The notes: generated by a model from the letters alone, not told the origin. A stretch of DNA of 64,000 nt from Epiperipatus broadwayi (GCA_028023455.1 JAQFVV010006310.1:558001-622000); one strand, 5' to 3'. Shown: positions 1-13,043, numbered from the stretch's first letter. Numbers and translations are program-made.

Positions 1-952
1 ACAAAATATTATTTTATGTAAATATGTATTTAGCACAAACTATTGCACTGCTAATAAATATTTAAATTAGTGATTATGAAAAATTTTGAAATTTTATTGG
101 CTGTATTTCCTGACTGCCAATATGTTTTTTCTTAGACTTGTAGGTCAACTAATTACAAATTGTCTAGGTATTTTAAATTAGCATTTAAACACATTTAGTA
201 GTGTTAATATTATTATTCTGAACATTTAATTTTTGGTTTAAAATTAACTTTTATTATTGTAATAAATTTAAATTATAATTATTTTCTGTGAAAGTATTAA
301 GAAAAAGTATAAACAATGAGTGATGTTTTCAATTTATTATGATAGAGGGCCAGTTAGATTATAGATAAGTCTATATATAAAAAAATAATAATAATAAATA
401 AAAAAAGAAATAGTACTTTTATTAGATTTAGAATTTTCTACTAGTTTTATTTATTAAAATAACTTTATATATTTAAATTTACTAAGCATTAAAAATATAT
501 TATTTTTAACTATTTCAGTTAAATACTTATTAAATATTATTATTTTTAAAAATAATTAAATATTATTTTTAAAAATACAAATGATTTTGTTAAAGTATGA
601 GTCATATAGATCTTTTTATTTTTATATTTTTGATATCTTAAATAGTTTCACATGAATAAAAATCAAATGCTTATATAATATTTGTTTTCATATTATTTTA
701 CAGAGAACACTTCCCTTATTACATTATAATATTTATATAATATATTATTTTTCTGCCATATTTGAACAGTAAGTGTAGATATTTAAAACATGGCCTATAA
801 GAATAGCATTATTATTTCAGTTTTAAATCTGCATTAATCAGTTTTTTAGAACAAAGTAGCTAGTAATCCATATAATAAAAAAGAAAAAAGTTAACTTATT
901 GTTTGATTAATATTATTTGAATATATTTTAACTCCAGTTTCTATATAACAAC
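1..952. other. A+T-rich non-coding DNA
   Basis: I see no exon, RNA gene or recognisable mobile element here. The sequence is low-complexity A/T with many short homopolymer runs. It is probably intron or intergenic DNA upstream of the first exon candidate. Confidence 0.5.
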
Positions 953-2540
953 ATTGTGACACGACAACTTTTTTTTCCCCTACTAACTGAATTTTAGTTA
1001 TTAGAATCGTCATCGAGGGCGCCACCAAGGATTTCTCTCTTGGAACCTGGTCACATAACTTTACATAAACCGGGTCTTTATTTATTTTCGAACGACGATT
1101 CACTGATTATAAACTTTGATTATAATCTCCCAGGGGTTTTCCTTTAAGAACACTAACTAATTATTATAAATAATTCGAGAATTCAAGAATACGTTGGACA
1201 AAAAAACTTTTAATTTCTTTTACTACTATTTATTATTAATAACCTTATAATTCTATCCGATCCAGAAAGAACTGACTTACAATTTCTGATTTTCCCTCTG
1301 TTTACTTTCTAATTATGCTTCCCAAATATTTACCATAGATTTACTCGCGCCTACACTAATACTGCGAATTCTAGCAGACGTGTATATAAGACGACTTATA
1401 GTATTTTTAATCTTTCCTGAAGTTTATTTTTAAACTCCACTTTCTTTGGTAAATAAATAAATTGCAAAAATCTTACAATGAACGTATAAGTGTCTTTCGT
1501 TTTCTTATACTTTCAATTCTTTCCTTATTTTCTACTAACAAACGAGTAACGCCCCAAGGTTCTCTGTTACTTGGTGACGCACTTTTATACCCCCACCCTG
1601 TTGTTACTCTCTAGATCGAATAGATATTAAATAATTTAAAATACAGTTATTCCAATATTTCATAAAAAAATATTGAACGCAAATTAACATTAATAGATTA
1701 CAATATTAAACAAATTTATTTCCCCCCTCTATTGTTGAAACATTCATAATAAACATAATAAATGAAAATTAAATTAAAGATAAAGTTCTATTACGCTTTA
1801 CTCAGAGTTCTCATTAATTAAAAGTTTGTAATTACCCTGATCGATCAGAGCGGAGTGGCCTGATTTTCATAGGTTTTACATTCCATTGGTCGTGCCTTTG
1901 TCCTTGTATATGCGAATTCCATGAGTGTTCCTTTGGTTGTCCGGCTAGCAATATCCGTTTCTTCCATTCCATAACTCTCTCGATAGCTTCATTCAGATGG
2001 AGTGGTGGTCAATTCCCCAAAGGGGAAGGTTGTGATAATTTTAGCCGCTATACATTTGACAAGAGTCCGCAAAAATTAAATTTCAATAATAATAATTTTT
2101 ATTGTTCGAAACACAGCTGCTTTCTTTATTGTCCTAGCTGGTCTCCAAAGTCAAGTCAACTCATCTAACTCCTCAAAGCGATCTTATCTCCATTCTTTCT
2201 TACCTTTTTTTTTTAATTAGCGTAATAGCAATTACTAACCAAATATTTTTACTTTGTGAAAGTTTCAACAATAGAGTATAATTACTACCAAGAATCTAAT
2301 TTTGTTTTCTTTTCCCCACCCTTTTATCTCTCGAATTTTTTTCCCTTTTAATTAAACACTTTTAACATTTTTTTTTTTTTTTAATAAATTATATTCAATT
2401 TTATTTGTTTATTTCAAAATAAAAGTTCAAAATTTTTACTCTTTCCATTAAATCAAAACCATTTGTTAATTAATTCTTTTTTTCATTTTACAAACTGTTT
2501 AACTTCAAAATATTTATGACAAATTATAAATATGTGAGCT
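953..2540. mobile_element. Possible solo LTR of a Gypsy-like element
   Basis: A block of distinctly higher complexity and G+C starts with TGTGACACGACAAC and contains GGGCGCCACCAAGG near position 1018, a motif style seen near the ends of Ty3/Gypsy LTRs. Its length would be close to the 1.6-kb LTRs of the Gypsy element at 11.5-19.7 kb. No adjoining gag or pol sequence is visible, so it would be a solo LTR. The right end is not sharply defined and I found no convincing target duplication. It could instead be an unrelated relic. Confidence 0.3.
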
Positions 2541-5240
2541 TATATATATATATGAGCTGACTTAAAATATCAGCTCAACATAATCATACTAATATATAAG
2601 AATTGACTTGAATTAAACACAGTTTAGCCAGTATAAAATGTAATAATTTGGTAATTTTAAAGTTGTTGTATGTGTTGAGACAATATTTTGTAAATAAGTA
2701 AATTTAATATTTATCTATATTTATAAAATATAATTTAAACAATTTTTATTATAAACATGTTTACTTAATTTAACTGGCATAAATAAAATGGTATAATTTC
2801 TATTTTAATAAATATACTTATTTTATAAATTTTCATAAATTATTTTATATTACATAGATGGAAATTAATCTTCAAGCCTGCACTGTTTGTTTGAATGTAT
2901 AAATTGGCATGCACTCACCTGCCAGTAAAGAGTTTTAAAAATGCAAGTGAATTACTTGTGTTTAGAGCTCATTCTTATATATACCAACCCTTACTGATCA
3001 TGCTTAACTCAATGCTTGATCATATTCTATGCCTGATGTTTTAATTGACAACTGAATTGTACAAATTTTGTTGATATATCACAGAAGAAAGTTTCTCATT
3101 GCACGTATATAAATTAGTAGTTTAGTTCTATATATATATCTAAGTACGTAGAACCAAATTAGCCATCAAACCTACACTAAAACAAACAGGTTTGAAGGTT
3201 AATTTTTTTTTTACATAATTACATATTGTAATGAAATATGGAGTCTTGGGTGAACCTGGAGTAATGGCACATCATCATCAACCCCAGTTATTAGAAAAAT
3301 GTAAAAATAATATAATGAGCCTGAGAGATCAGCACACACTATAAATAAGAATAAGTTCACCAGCATTATATAAAAGTAATAATCATTCATCATCATGAAT
3401 GATCAGAAATACAATTAATTGATCTTGTGTCGATTTGAAATCGATGTACTATAGATGTGGCTAACTTGGGTCAGATTATTTAAATATTAATCTGGATGCC
3501 CAAACTTGAGTCTAATCCATTCGAATATATGATAAAAACAATAATGCTGGGATTCTAAAATGTACTGATCTTAATTTTAAAAATTATTTTTTTAAAAAAG
3601 AAAAAAATATTTTATTTTGCATAATATATATGCATATACTCCTTACTGTTTGCAGTTAATTAATTTTGGGGAGGAGTGATTATGAATGGTAAATTCACAA
3701 ATAATGAAAAATTAAAAAAACTATTGTTTCTATTTTTTAATATTAATAATTGATTGTAAATGTAGATTTTTTTTTGTAAACAATTTTATTTATGCATTAC
3801 AGACAATCTTTTATTTAAATAAATCTGACTTACAGGAACAATTTGTAGTCTTGATGCAAAAAGTGGTATATGTTGAAATCAATACAATCCACATCTGTTT
3901 TTGGGATTCTCATGCTGTGTAAATATCATGTGTGATATAGTGATAAATATATACTTAATGGAAGAATTTGAATTGCATAAAAATTTTTTATGCTGTATAT
4001 CATGGATATTTTACAAATACATTGAGAATTTTTATGTATTCTGTATAAATAATGTCATTATTAATAAATGATTCACTGCAAATGTGATAAACTATTATTG
4101 TTAAAAGTTAACTAGCAATAAAATATTTTAGAAATATTTATTCATTTTACTTAATAATGATTGTATTAAAAGCTTTATAGTTAAGATTAAAAGAATAATT
4201 TTTTTTTATTAATTTCTAATAATAATAAAAACAAGAAAAGTTGTCTTACCTTTTGGTTTTTAAAAATTTGGATTTGCTAAAATAATAGAACAAATCTTCA
4301 CTTATATTTTCTAGACAACATTAATAATTCACTTCAAATTCTTACCTGTATAAGCAGAGTATTCAATGAATATTATGTAGTAGATGCCAAAGAGATCACC
4401 AGACCCGTTTTTAGCTTATAGCTTTTTTGAGTAATAAATAATGTTTTTCCTACATATTTATCAATAGATATCTTTCACTTAGTATGCTATTTTATAATTG
4501 ATGCTTGAAGTTTTCAAATACCTTAAAACAATTTTCAATTTGTTAAACAATCGTAGTATATAATTTTTTTTGCTAATTTTTTGCATAATGGATTATAGAA
4601 ATAAATAAATAAATAAATGATGATTAAATAACTATAAACAATAATGGTATTTCTAAATACTGATAGTTATCTTACTTAGTAAGTGAAATAGATGGCATGA
4701 CAGACTTAAAAAGATTTCAAGAACAGTAAATTTTGTAATTGTTTTCAGGAAAACAAATAGTTTGTTTTTCATCTTAGTATTTGTCATTACACACACATAA
4801 AATTGTTGTTAAAATTATTAAGCTAAAAATAAATTAATTATTAAAAAATAATTTTATTTGATTTTATGTTTTTTTTGAAAATAAACCAACTTGCGGAAAA
4901 AAATTAATTGTACTTAAATTTAACTTTTTTTCACTAAATCAGTAGGAATGCAAAACTATATTTATTTGCTTAAGAATTCATCAAAATTAATTTCAAGATG
5001 ATTCTACCAATTATATTATTTTTGAATAATAATAATATACAAAGTAAGAAAAAATTATAACAGGTCAAAATTGACATATTGTAAAGTAAAATTTGAATGT
5101 ATTTTATGATTATTATTTTTTTAAGCAGATTTTTTAAAAAAAATTTATTGCATTATTTAAGGACTGTGATTTGTTATTTCTTGACTGCTTCTAGTCATAA
5201 TATCAATTAAAATTTTGTGTATTAAATAGCTAATGTTTTT
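2541..5240. other. Non-coding DNA, no feature recognised
   Basis: A/T-rich DNA with a (TA)n tract around 2540 and a small hairpin nearby (TGAGCTGA against ATCAGCTCA, about 2553-2577). The segment 3400-3530 has more complex sequence, including a short palindrome TCGATTTGAAATCGA near 3430, and may be an old repeat. I could not assign a family. Confidence 0.4.
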
Positions 5241-5452
5241 TTTATATTAACTTGGAATACTAATATCACTAAGGAGTGAGAAAAAGAGAGAGAGAGAGAG
5301 AAAACAAAAAAGACTATATGTAAAGATGCACACACCACAGGGTTTTTTCTTTTTGGTGGTGATGGTTATAATTTTTTTTTTTAATATTTTATTTTCACTT
5401 TTTTTTTTTTTTGTTTGAAACTGAGGCACACTATTATTATTGGCACTTATAG

Positions 5453-5632
5453 ATAGCAGTCCAATCAACGCTACTTCAAACAGTTTCAAGAGACTAAGTC
5501 CGAACATAGTATATCCCCATAGGAAGAAAACTGATCTAGTTTCAACTATTCCTAGCACAACAAGGAATTCACATTTGACTTCCACACTCGGTATGAATAG
5601 CAGAAGTTTCAGTGGCTATCACTACTATTGTA
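5453..5632 (+). CDS. Candidate exon 1 (in window) of an unidentified Ser/Thr-rich protein gene
   Basis: What is seen: an open block reading D/SSPINATSNSFKRLSPNIV and on through a Ser/Thr/Asn-rich, basic stretch to about HYYC. It is flanked by a T-rich tract and TTATAG acceptor on the left and a perfect GTAAGT donor on the right at 5633. The block is 180 bp, begins in phase 1 and ends in phase 1, so it is a symmetric cassette that could be skipped without a frameshift. Those phases fit the exon candidates at 53411 and 58544. Codon use is more mixed and less A/T-driven than the surroundings. No known domain was recognised; the protein looks disordered. An alternative acceptor four bases downstream (5456) would change the frame. 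The exon call is inference from splice signals and composition. Confidence 0.45.
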
Positions 5633-5639
5633 GTAAGTT

Positions 5640-7030
5640 GAAATTATGGTTTTTGCTGCATGTCTTTTATTCGCTCCAGAAAAGTAGGACTAGCATGCAG
5701 CTTAACATGACATTTGTTGATTCTTTACGGTAAAGTAAAATCAGAAAAGCAGACAGTTTCAATTTTATTTTAAATATATATTATTAATAATTTTATTTTT
5801 TTAACAAAAAAAAACTGATAATTTTCATTTTTAATTTTTTTTGCTAAAATAAATAAATTTTAGAAAATAATCTAATAACATTTTAAAATTGAATTTTTTT
5901 TGCCTCTAGTATTTCGAGAATAATTGCATGTGTAAAAAATACTAATCTGATATAACAACTAAAAAGTTAGACTTTTTTTTTTTCTAATATATATCTAATC
6001 CTTTTGACTTAACTTGTTTTGATTTTGAATTTTTTTAAAAAAAAAAATTGATATAAAGCAACAAAATTATTATTTTCTTTTAATGAACAAACAAATTCTG
6101 TGTGTGTGTGTGTTTATAAGTGTATTTTTAAGTAAATTATTATCTAGTTGTCTGTCTATATATAAATTTATACATATGTGCGAATATGTACAATGAATAT
6201 TTTCTTACTAATATATATATATAGTTAGTATAAGTATAAAGTGTAAGTTACATCAAAAATTTTTTCATATTATTTAATCATAACATATATTTCTATTATA
6301 TCTGTTATAAGAATATGTTGATTTAAATATTGGATGTTCCTTGCATTTATGCTTTTCCTTTTGATGAAGCAACCATACACATATCAAATTACACCAGAAT
6401 AAGCAAATCAAAACATTTTTAAAAAAATCAACAACAAATTTTGGAATTAACCCTAAAATAAAAGTCTCTGTGGAAAGTTAAATTAGTTTATAAAATAAAA
6501 AAAAGTAATATGTTTGAAAACATGAAAATATTATTTATTTAGATAAAAAATGTGAAGTTAATATATTTTCATAATATAACACCTAAAAAACAAATAATAT
6601 ATTAAAGAACATGAAAATAAAGAAATTTATTTTGAAAATGAATCTGAAGTAAATCTCCTTAGAAAATGTACATACAGAAAGTTATTTGGAAATAAAACCA
6701 TTTGTAATTGACAATTGAATGATTGAAATCTCTGTTGATTAAATTTGCATAAGGAGCCAACTAGGTGCCCATTTCATTTCAATAATGGAAAGCAGAATAG
6801 CTATGTATCACATAGAAGCTGGCAATCAAAGCTTTGGTTTAAGTCTGTGATAGAAAATCTATGGCACATATGAACTTTTTACTGCCATGCAAACTATTTA
6901 CAGATCATAATTTTCTGTGCTTTAAAATAATTTATTCGGGGGAGGGGGGTGTTAAAACCTGTATTAATAAAAACTTACTGTAAACTGAAGAAAAAATGAA
7001 ATAAATAAATATAATATTATGTTGACATTC
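5640..7030. other. Non-coding DNA
   Basis: A/T-rich sequence with a (GT)n microsatellite near 6097-6112 and (TA)n tracts. No coding or mobile-element signal was recognised. Confidence 0.45.
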
Positions 7031-7032
7031 AG

Positions 7033-7612
7033 TACTTACGTATTAGTCCAGGCAAGATGAATATGTTGCTTTTGCTGTTAGTTTGGTTCTGATGATTTAT
7101 TTTATTAAAAAAAAAAAAAAATTATTGAGAATATTTAATTTAACTCATAGTTTTCTGAGGGATATTAATGGAAGTTTACATCAATAATAGTTTTTTGTAT
7201 AGATTTATTTTATTGAAAAAAAAAAGAAATGATTAAAATATTTACTATTAGGTTTGGACAATTTTTTATGAATAAGAAATGAAGTATGTGTGTGGAGAGG
7301 TATTATTTTCATTAAAACTTGCCAAATTTTTTTTTTTTTTTAAATATTTAATTTAGATATTTTTGTCTGCTATGAATTTAATAAAAAAATGTAAAAAGTA
7401 ATATCTCTCTTTTTATGCCTATCCAAAACTTCACTATTTGAAACAGCCATCTCCCCATATCATGACCTCTCCACACATATATTTCCTTTTTTTTTAATCG
7501 AAAATTGTTCAAACCTAACTGTAAATATTTCAATTTTTTTTTTTATAAAATAAATTATCACAGAATACTACTAAAGCAACATTGTTACTACCACCTGGAC
7601 TAATTCTAAGTA
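7033..7612. mobile_element. Foldback (inverted-repeat) MITE-like element
   Basis: The left arm starts TACTTACGTATTAGTCCAGG, and the right arm read in reverse starts TACTTAGAATTAGTCCAGG. The arms continue to match, with indels, through ATGTTGCTTT, an ATTTATTTTAT plus A-run block, ATATTTAC, TTAGGTTTG and TGTGTGGAGAGGT. The loop is about 7305-7420. No transposase is present. The left arm seems to carry an internal duplication of the A-run block (about 7095-7135 and 7204-7250). The inner TTAGGTTTG resembles mariner-type termini, but no clean TA target duplication is visible, so the superfamily is unassigned. Confidence 0.6.
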
Positions 7613-8050
7613 TCTAGAATTCAATTTACAATTGAATTCTGATTAGGAACAATAAATAAAAAATTCGAAAAAATTGTATATGGGAAGCATATATAAGTAA
7701 GTCATATAAAGTAGTATCATATTCTATAAACCTAACAAGTGATTGCAATAAAACTACAAAGTAAGCTCAGTAAAATATTTTTTACTCTTTGATGAAAATT
7801 TTGTCAAATTGTAAAATAAAAGTAGTAAACTGTTTTTCGTTATAATCTTTTTAGGTTTAAATGTGCTTAATCCCGTTCATTTTTTAAAGTAATCAAAATC
7901 ACGTTGTAGCAAAACATGATCAATGACATTAAAAATAATTTGAATACCAATATAGATGATAAGCAATACATACATAATTGTTAGGCTAAAGTAACTTGCA
8001 AAAAATAAAACTTTTTTTTTTTTGCTTGAGGTTTTGCTGTAAAAGTAAAA

Positions 8051-8126
8051 TATAAAGATAATATAATTTTACTTTAAAATAAATTTGTTATAAAGATAAT
8101 ATAATTTTACTTTAAAATAAATTTGT
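8051..8126. repeat. Perfect 38-bp tandem duplication
   Basis: The unit starting TATAAAGATAATATAATT is repeated twice head-to-tail without mismatch at 8051-8088 and 8089-8126. It lies just left of the hAT relic and is a simple recent duplication. Confidence 0.8.
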
Positions 8127-8164
8127 TACCATTTTATTAATATGACTAGTGAAAATAAATAAAA

Positions 8165-9990
8165 ATTACAAGCAGTAAAGAATTCCAAAATTGGAGGACT
8201 GATGAGTATGGAATGATTAACAAAGGCAATAAGACAGTATGTGTTTTATATTCCAGAACAGTCATAGTGAGAACATCATAGGTAAAATGGCATTATGTGA
8301 GATCAATCATAAATCGCTCCTTGAAAAAAATGACGGCAAACAAAAAGAATATATTGCTTGAGCACTTAAAAATATAAATATTCAATCAACATCTTTAACG
8401 AAATTTATCGAAAATTGTTTAAGTATAATTGTTGCTATTTTTTTTTTTTTTGTCTCAAATATAATTGACAAATGTGGGATACCTTTTAATGATGATAAAT
8501 ATATGAAAGAAGTATGGTTGAGATGCACACTAGTTCTTTTTGATGATTTTGAAAACAAAGCAAATATTATTCAGAGAATAAAAGATTAGACATTGTCTAG
8601 AAATAAGGTTAAAGAAAGAATTCTGAAAATGGCCAACAACATAATTTATCAACAAAAAAGAGATATAAAATCTTCCTAATTTAATCATTCTCTGCCTTGA
8701 AAGTATAGACATAAATGGGTCAGCTTGTTTGGCTATTTTTATTTGCTATTGTGTTGGGAATAGTATCAAAGAAGTACTGATCAGTTTAACCTCATTAGTA
8801 ACAACAACAAAAGGAATAGATATTTGCAACTAAGTTTTAAATGTGCTTGCTGAAAAAGAAATAGAAGTTGGTAAAATTGTACTAGTAACTACAGATGGTG
8901 CTTGAAGTATGATTGATAAAGAAAATGGCTTTGTCAGTTTATTTACCAACTGTATTGGATATTCAATTTTGGGTTTTTATTGCATTATACATCAGGTTTT
9001 ATGCATGAAAGCCAGCTTTAAGCCACTGGACGATGTTATGAATATTGTCACTAAATTAGTCACAAGCTCTAAATAAAAATTTCTAAACTTATTGAGTGAG
9101 GTGAAGTCAGTATATAATAGTTTCTTATGTGCAACAATGTCCAATTTTAATCGATAAAAAGTTCTTCAAAGATTTGTTGAGTGTTTAAATAAAATTAGAC
9201 TTTTTTTGTGTGTAATGAGAAAATAATTGAAAAATATAATCAATTAATGGATGTTGAATGGCTTTTAAAATTAATGTTTTTTATTAATATGTGTTCACAT
9301 TTAAATGAACTATATGTGAAATTGCGAGATTATAATGATAGTTGTTTTCATGATTGATTTGATCAAAGTATTTGAAACTAAACAAATTTTCAACTGCGAT
9401 ATTATTTCTTGCACTTCCAATTATAAAAGAAATTCTTGATGGATTTAGAATCTCATGAGAATCCCTATCAAGTAAAATTGATATGCATTTTGCACTGTTA
9501 TTCAATTGATAATTGACAATTTTTTTTCAAGATTTACATTGTTTAAAACTTGCAGAAACATAAAAATCTATTTTATACCTAGACATGATATCAATGGATA
9601 GTCTAAATTTAGAAATTTTCCAATGGTTTTAATTTGGAAGATATCAAAATACAATTAGTTGATTTTCAATCCAGTTCTATATGAAAACAAGATTTTGCCG
9701 ATTTAAGAAAAGAGAAGCAATTGTAAATGATCTTTGGGCATATTTAAAAACAATGCTGAAGAGGAACTATTGCTAACTGAAATACTATTCCTGAAACATG
9801 TAATTGTTTTAAAAAAAACTAGCGACTGCTATATTATCAGTTTTCTGTTGTACAAACACATGTGAATCATTGTTTTTTGAAATGAATTTAATTAAAGATA
9901 GTTCAAGAAATAGAATGACAGATGAATCTAGTTCAGTGTGTATATTATTAAAAGTGACAAAATATGAACCAGATATCAAACATTTGGTAT
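8165..9990 (+). pseudogene. Decayed hAT-type transposase (GTF2IRD2/ZBED-like family)
   Basis: Translation in shifting plus-strand frames gives a recognisable hAT transposase. Near 8190-8330 is a BED-finger-like start (WxTDEYGMINKGNK, then VCVLYSRT and a WHY/NH region). Near 8890 comes LVTTDGA (the first catalytic Asp region), followed by MIDKENGFVSLFT. Near 8980 is FYCIIHQ, then SFKPLDDVMNIVTKLV, VLQRFVECL near 9160, DVEWLLKLMFF near 9250, LMDLESHENPYQVKL near 9435, and ADLRKEK near 9700. This order is typical of the ZBED/GTF2IRD2/EPM2AIP1-like hAT clade common in animals. At least ten stops and several frameshifts break it, so it cannot make a protein. No terminal inverted repeats were found, so its outer limits are approximate. 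Confidence 0.75.
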
Positions 9991-10281
9991 CCGATGTACA
10001 ATAAAAATCTCATTAAATAATATCAGTTCATGTTGATTTTATATATTTATTTTCAAAATTTTATTTTAATTACTATTAATTTTTTACTGTTAAATTTAAT
10101 TCAACTCCTACTCTTCTAAATAAATATTGTTCACTTGTATTTAGTTTATGAAGAAATTTTGTGTAATTATTAAGAATTTTGTAAAACTAAGAAATTTGGA
10201 AATTAATGAATTATTATTGTAATTATTATTTTTTTGTTTTATGTAACATTCAACCATGTGTTGGAATATATTTGTAAAAAC

Positions 10282-11220
10282 TTTAATATTTGTGTTAATA
10301 TTAAGAAAACACATGCGTATATAATTCGACTATATATAAATCAATCAAATCAAATAAATAAATAAATGACAGTTTTATTGATTTCTTCTAGCGCTTTCAA
10401 AGTATAACCTTCATTTTCAAGAAGTACAATATTCCTTCATTTTCATGAAGTGCAAATATGCAAAATAGGACAGATTAAATATGCAAATAGGGATGGGAAA
10501 ATTTAAACTTGCCATTTCTTAGATATGGCGTAAAATGACTCTCTTTTATTCATCGCACGTTCATCTGATATAATATAGCACGCCTCTTTCACTTTTCTGC
10601 GCAATTCATGCCACTCTCTACGCATAACACGAGGCTTATCTGGCCTGCATTTGTGGCCCATAGCAACAGCGTGCTGTACAAAGATAGAGGGGTGGGATGG
10701 GTCAACCGATGCCTTATTATATGCATATACATGCTGGGCCAGTCTTGTGTGGACAGATGCCCTCGTTTCCCATAATATGCCGCTGGGCAATTGTTATTGC
10801 TACACGCGATCTTGTAAACCGTTTGCTGGGCGTGTATTGGGGGGTTATAGTCCTTAGTGTTATTTATGCTCCTGTTGAGATTAGGAGGCATTCGGTAACA
10901 CACTAAAATCGGTGCTAAAGATTGTATGCAAGTCTCTATGAATATTTTTAATGTATGGCAGCAAAATACGGGGTTTATTTTGTTTCAGTTCATGAATAGC
11001 ACCTCGTTTAAATTATCCTAATAATATTGTCAATCGCTCTTTTATTGTATTTTGCATTTATAAGCTCATTTGTACTTCTTGAAAATGAAGGTTATACCTT
11101 TGAAAGCGATAGAAGAAATCAATAAAAGTTTGTCATTTATTTATTTATTTGATTTGATTGATTTATATATAGTCGAATTATATATGCGTGTGTTTTCTTA
11201 ATATTAACACAAATATTAAA
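10282..11220 (-). mobile_element. Penelope-like element fragment bounded by long inverted repeats
   Basis: Outer arms of about 147-150 bp (10282-10428 and 11071-11220) are near-perfect inverted copies of each other. Each contains the GAAAGCG(C/A)TAGAAG motif and an (AAAT)n tract. Between them lies a minus-strand GIY-YIG endonuclease remnant. PLEs are known to carry terminal repeats called pseudo-LTRs that can be inverted, which fits this structure. The arm nearest the end of the endonuclease is in the usual 3'-tail position; the right arm is the same tail in the opposite orientation. No target duplication was recognised. The element is far too short to hold a reverse transcriptase and is a deletion derivative. 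Confidence 0.7.
10503..10903 (-). pseudogene. PLE GIY-YIG endonuclease domain, C-terminal part, frameshifted
   Basis: One minus frame reads VYKIACSNNNCPAAYYGKRG, a GIY-YIG core in which VYKI and YYG replace the GIY and YIG motifs, preceded by LNRS. A second overlapping frame continues with TRLAQHVYAYNKASVDPS, SIFVQHAVAMGHKC, and a C-terminal KVKEACYIISDERAMNKRES followed by FYAISKKW. Together they give the expected order of a Penelope endonuclease: Cys pair, GIY-YIG, Arg helix, H-x-GH, and a KEA-type C-terminal helix. One frameshift near 10790 separates the halves, so the domain is inactive as written. The same C-terminal motif (KVKEAC...NRK...ISKK) recurs at 30.35-30.46 kb, which supports the assignment. 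Confidence 0.75.
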
Positions 11221-11475
11221 TTTTGTTTTATAAACTTAAAAATTTGCTATAATTAAGTTGTTTATATTTCGATTTAATAACTGTATGGCACATCAATCAC
11301 CTAATAAATATTTTTTGGAAATTTTTATCACGCACGCATAAAAAAGTTTTCCACTACTGGTTTAAGGACTGCCACAAGGTTAAACATCATTCAATTATGT
11401 ACTACGAAAATTGTGACAATCACATTTTGTCTACAGTTTTTTAAATGAACATTTTTGTACTTTTTTCATTATTAT
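11221..11475. other. Short non-coding spacer
   Basis: A/T-rich spacer between the PLE fragment and the Gypsy left LTR. Its last bases, TTAT, form the left half of the Gypsy target duplication. Confidence 0.5.
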
Positions 11476-13043
11476 TGTAACGAGATTTCCCACTTTGCAG
11501 AGTTTCAACATTTGAAGTGAAGTTTGTAGTTGTATTTATGAGTTTGAAACAAAAACTTTACAGGCTTCTTATTACCATTTTTTTTTTACATTTATAATTT
11601 AAGCTACTAGCTCATAATTTTACTTTACGATCTTGTTACTCAAGCAGAGAAGTAAATATTATTAATATTTACATATTAGTCATATCCCTGATCAGATCGA
11701 ATTTAATAAAAATATTAAAACGATTGATACTTTTCCAGACCGAGGTAACTCTCTCTGGCTGCATGAAACATCTCGGGTATATTTATAATGGGTTTAAACC
11801 TTAGGGTACCATCTAGTCAACTAGACTAGACCCTAAGATACAATGTTAACATGCTTCAAGTGCTTGACCCATGACTAGCTGTTAAAAAAACATGAGGTCG
11901 GCATTGCAGAATATTTAAATAAAATTGTCTATTTACTCAATTAAATTGAGAAAGAGAAACATAAAACGACAATTTACAACACATTTATTAAATAATTTAA
12001 CATAAATACTAAGGGATATTCAAAACATAAAACAAAATATGAATACTTCTGAATGATATCTAAAGTTCTATTTATGATAAAATTTAAAAGTTCAATACTA
12101 GTATTAAGAATTCAAAAGTTCTATTAATGACGTCAATGACTATATTTACTTAGGTCTAAACACAGTCTCTGATTTTTCATATGGGTGATCATCCTGTCTT
12201 CTAATCCAGACAGATTCATGGTGGCAGGTGTATATTTTATTATCGTGATGCTTCTTTTTTGCTCCGCATCCTATCGTGTGGGCTGTTTCCATTGATTTGG
12301 TGTGGCAGGTTCAAACATCAGCAAAAAGGTACTACTGCATCTGGCTATTGACACAGGAGATGAGCGGAGGAAAAACGACTGAACACCCAGCTTCGGTCTA
12401 ACAATGTATTTCTTTCTTAACACGACCGTAAAAAGGTTTCATTGTGCTGGCCTTCGTTTTAGATTTTTGTTCAGTGCTGCTAACTGATTTTGGTTAACTC
12501 TGTATTCAAGTATTTTATTTATTTATTGTTTTTTAAACTGTCTTCTATAAAATTCTCTGGATAATTTTCTTGAACAATCTGAAGGACAACAACAATAGGG
12601 GATTTCAGCTTTTTATACACTCTGACTCCACTCCTGCTCGAGTTTTCACCCACGTTATTAATTCTTTTGATCTTTATTTTTTAATTGGTACCTTTTTTTT
12701 ATTCCCTTATTTTTCCATTTTAATTACATCGAAATTAGTCCTATATTGTTTAATTATTCTGGACTCTTGATCTCCAGAACCTGATTAATCTTGTACAAAT
12801 TTATTTCAATTAATTATAAATCCTTAATTAAAAGTGATTTTAATCAAAAGTGGGTTTGAAAGAATTATATAAAAATAGAATGAAGATAATTTATAATTAA
12901 TATTTTAACTTATTTCCCAATATTTATACTTTTAATTTTAACTTTTCTTTTGCCAACCAATTAAATTTTGAAAGATAATTTTATTTTTCTATTTTATTAA
13001 AAAGAAAACTAAATCATGTAACTCCTATATACATATCATTACA
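11476..13043 (-). repeat. Gypsy 3' LTR (left in window)
   Basis: A direct-repeat copy running TGTAACGAGATTTCCC to ATCATTACA. Because the element is on the minus strand this is its 3' LTR. It aligns over its whole length with 18095-19689, sharing for example TTGCAGAGTTT near the start, GACCGAGGTAACTCTCT, TGCTCCGCATCCTAT, and ATCATGTAACTCCTATATA at the end. Confidence 0.85.

Noticed and set aside
5247-5585. 112-residue minus-strand open frame
   Set aside because: Its C-terminal half is the complement of GA and T repeats (poly-Ser/Leu/Phe). The N-terminal half is antisense to the better-supported plus-strand exon candidate.
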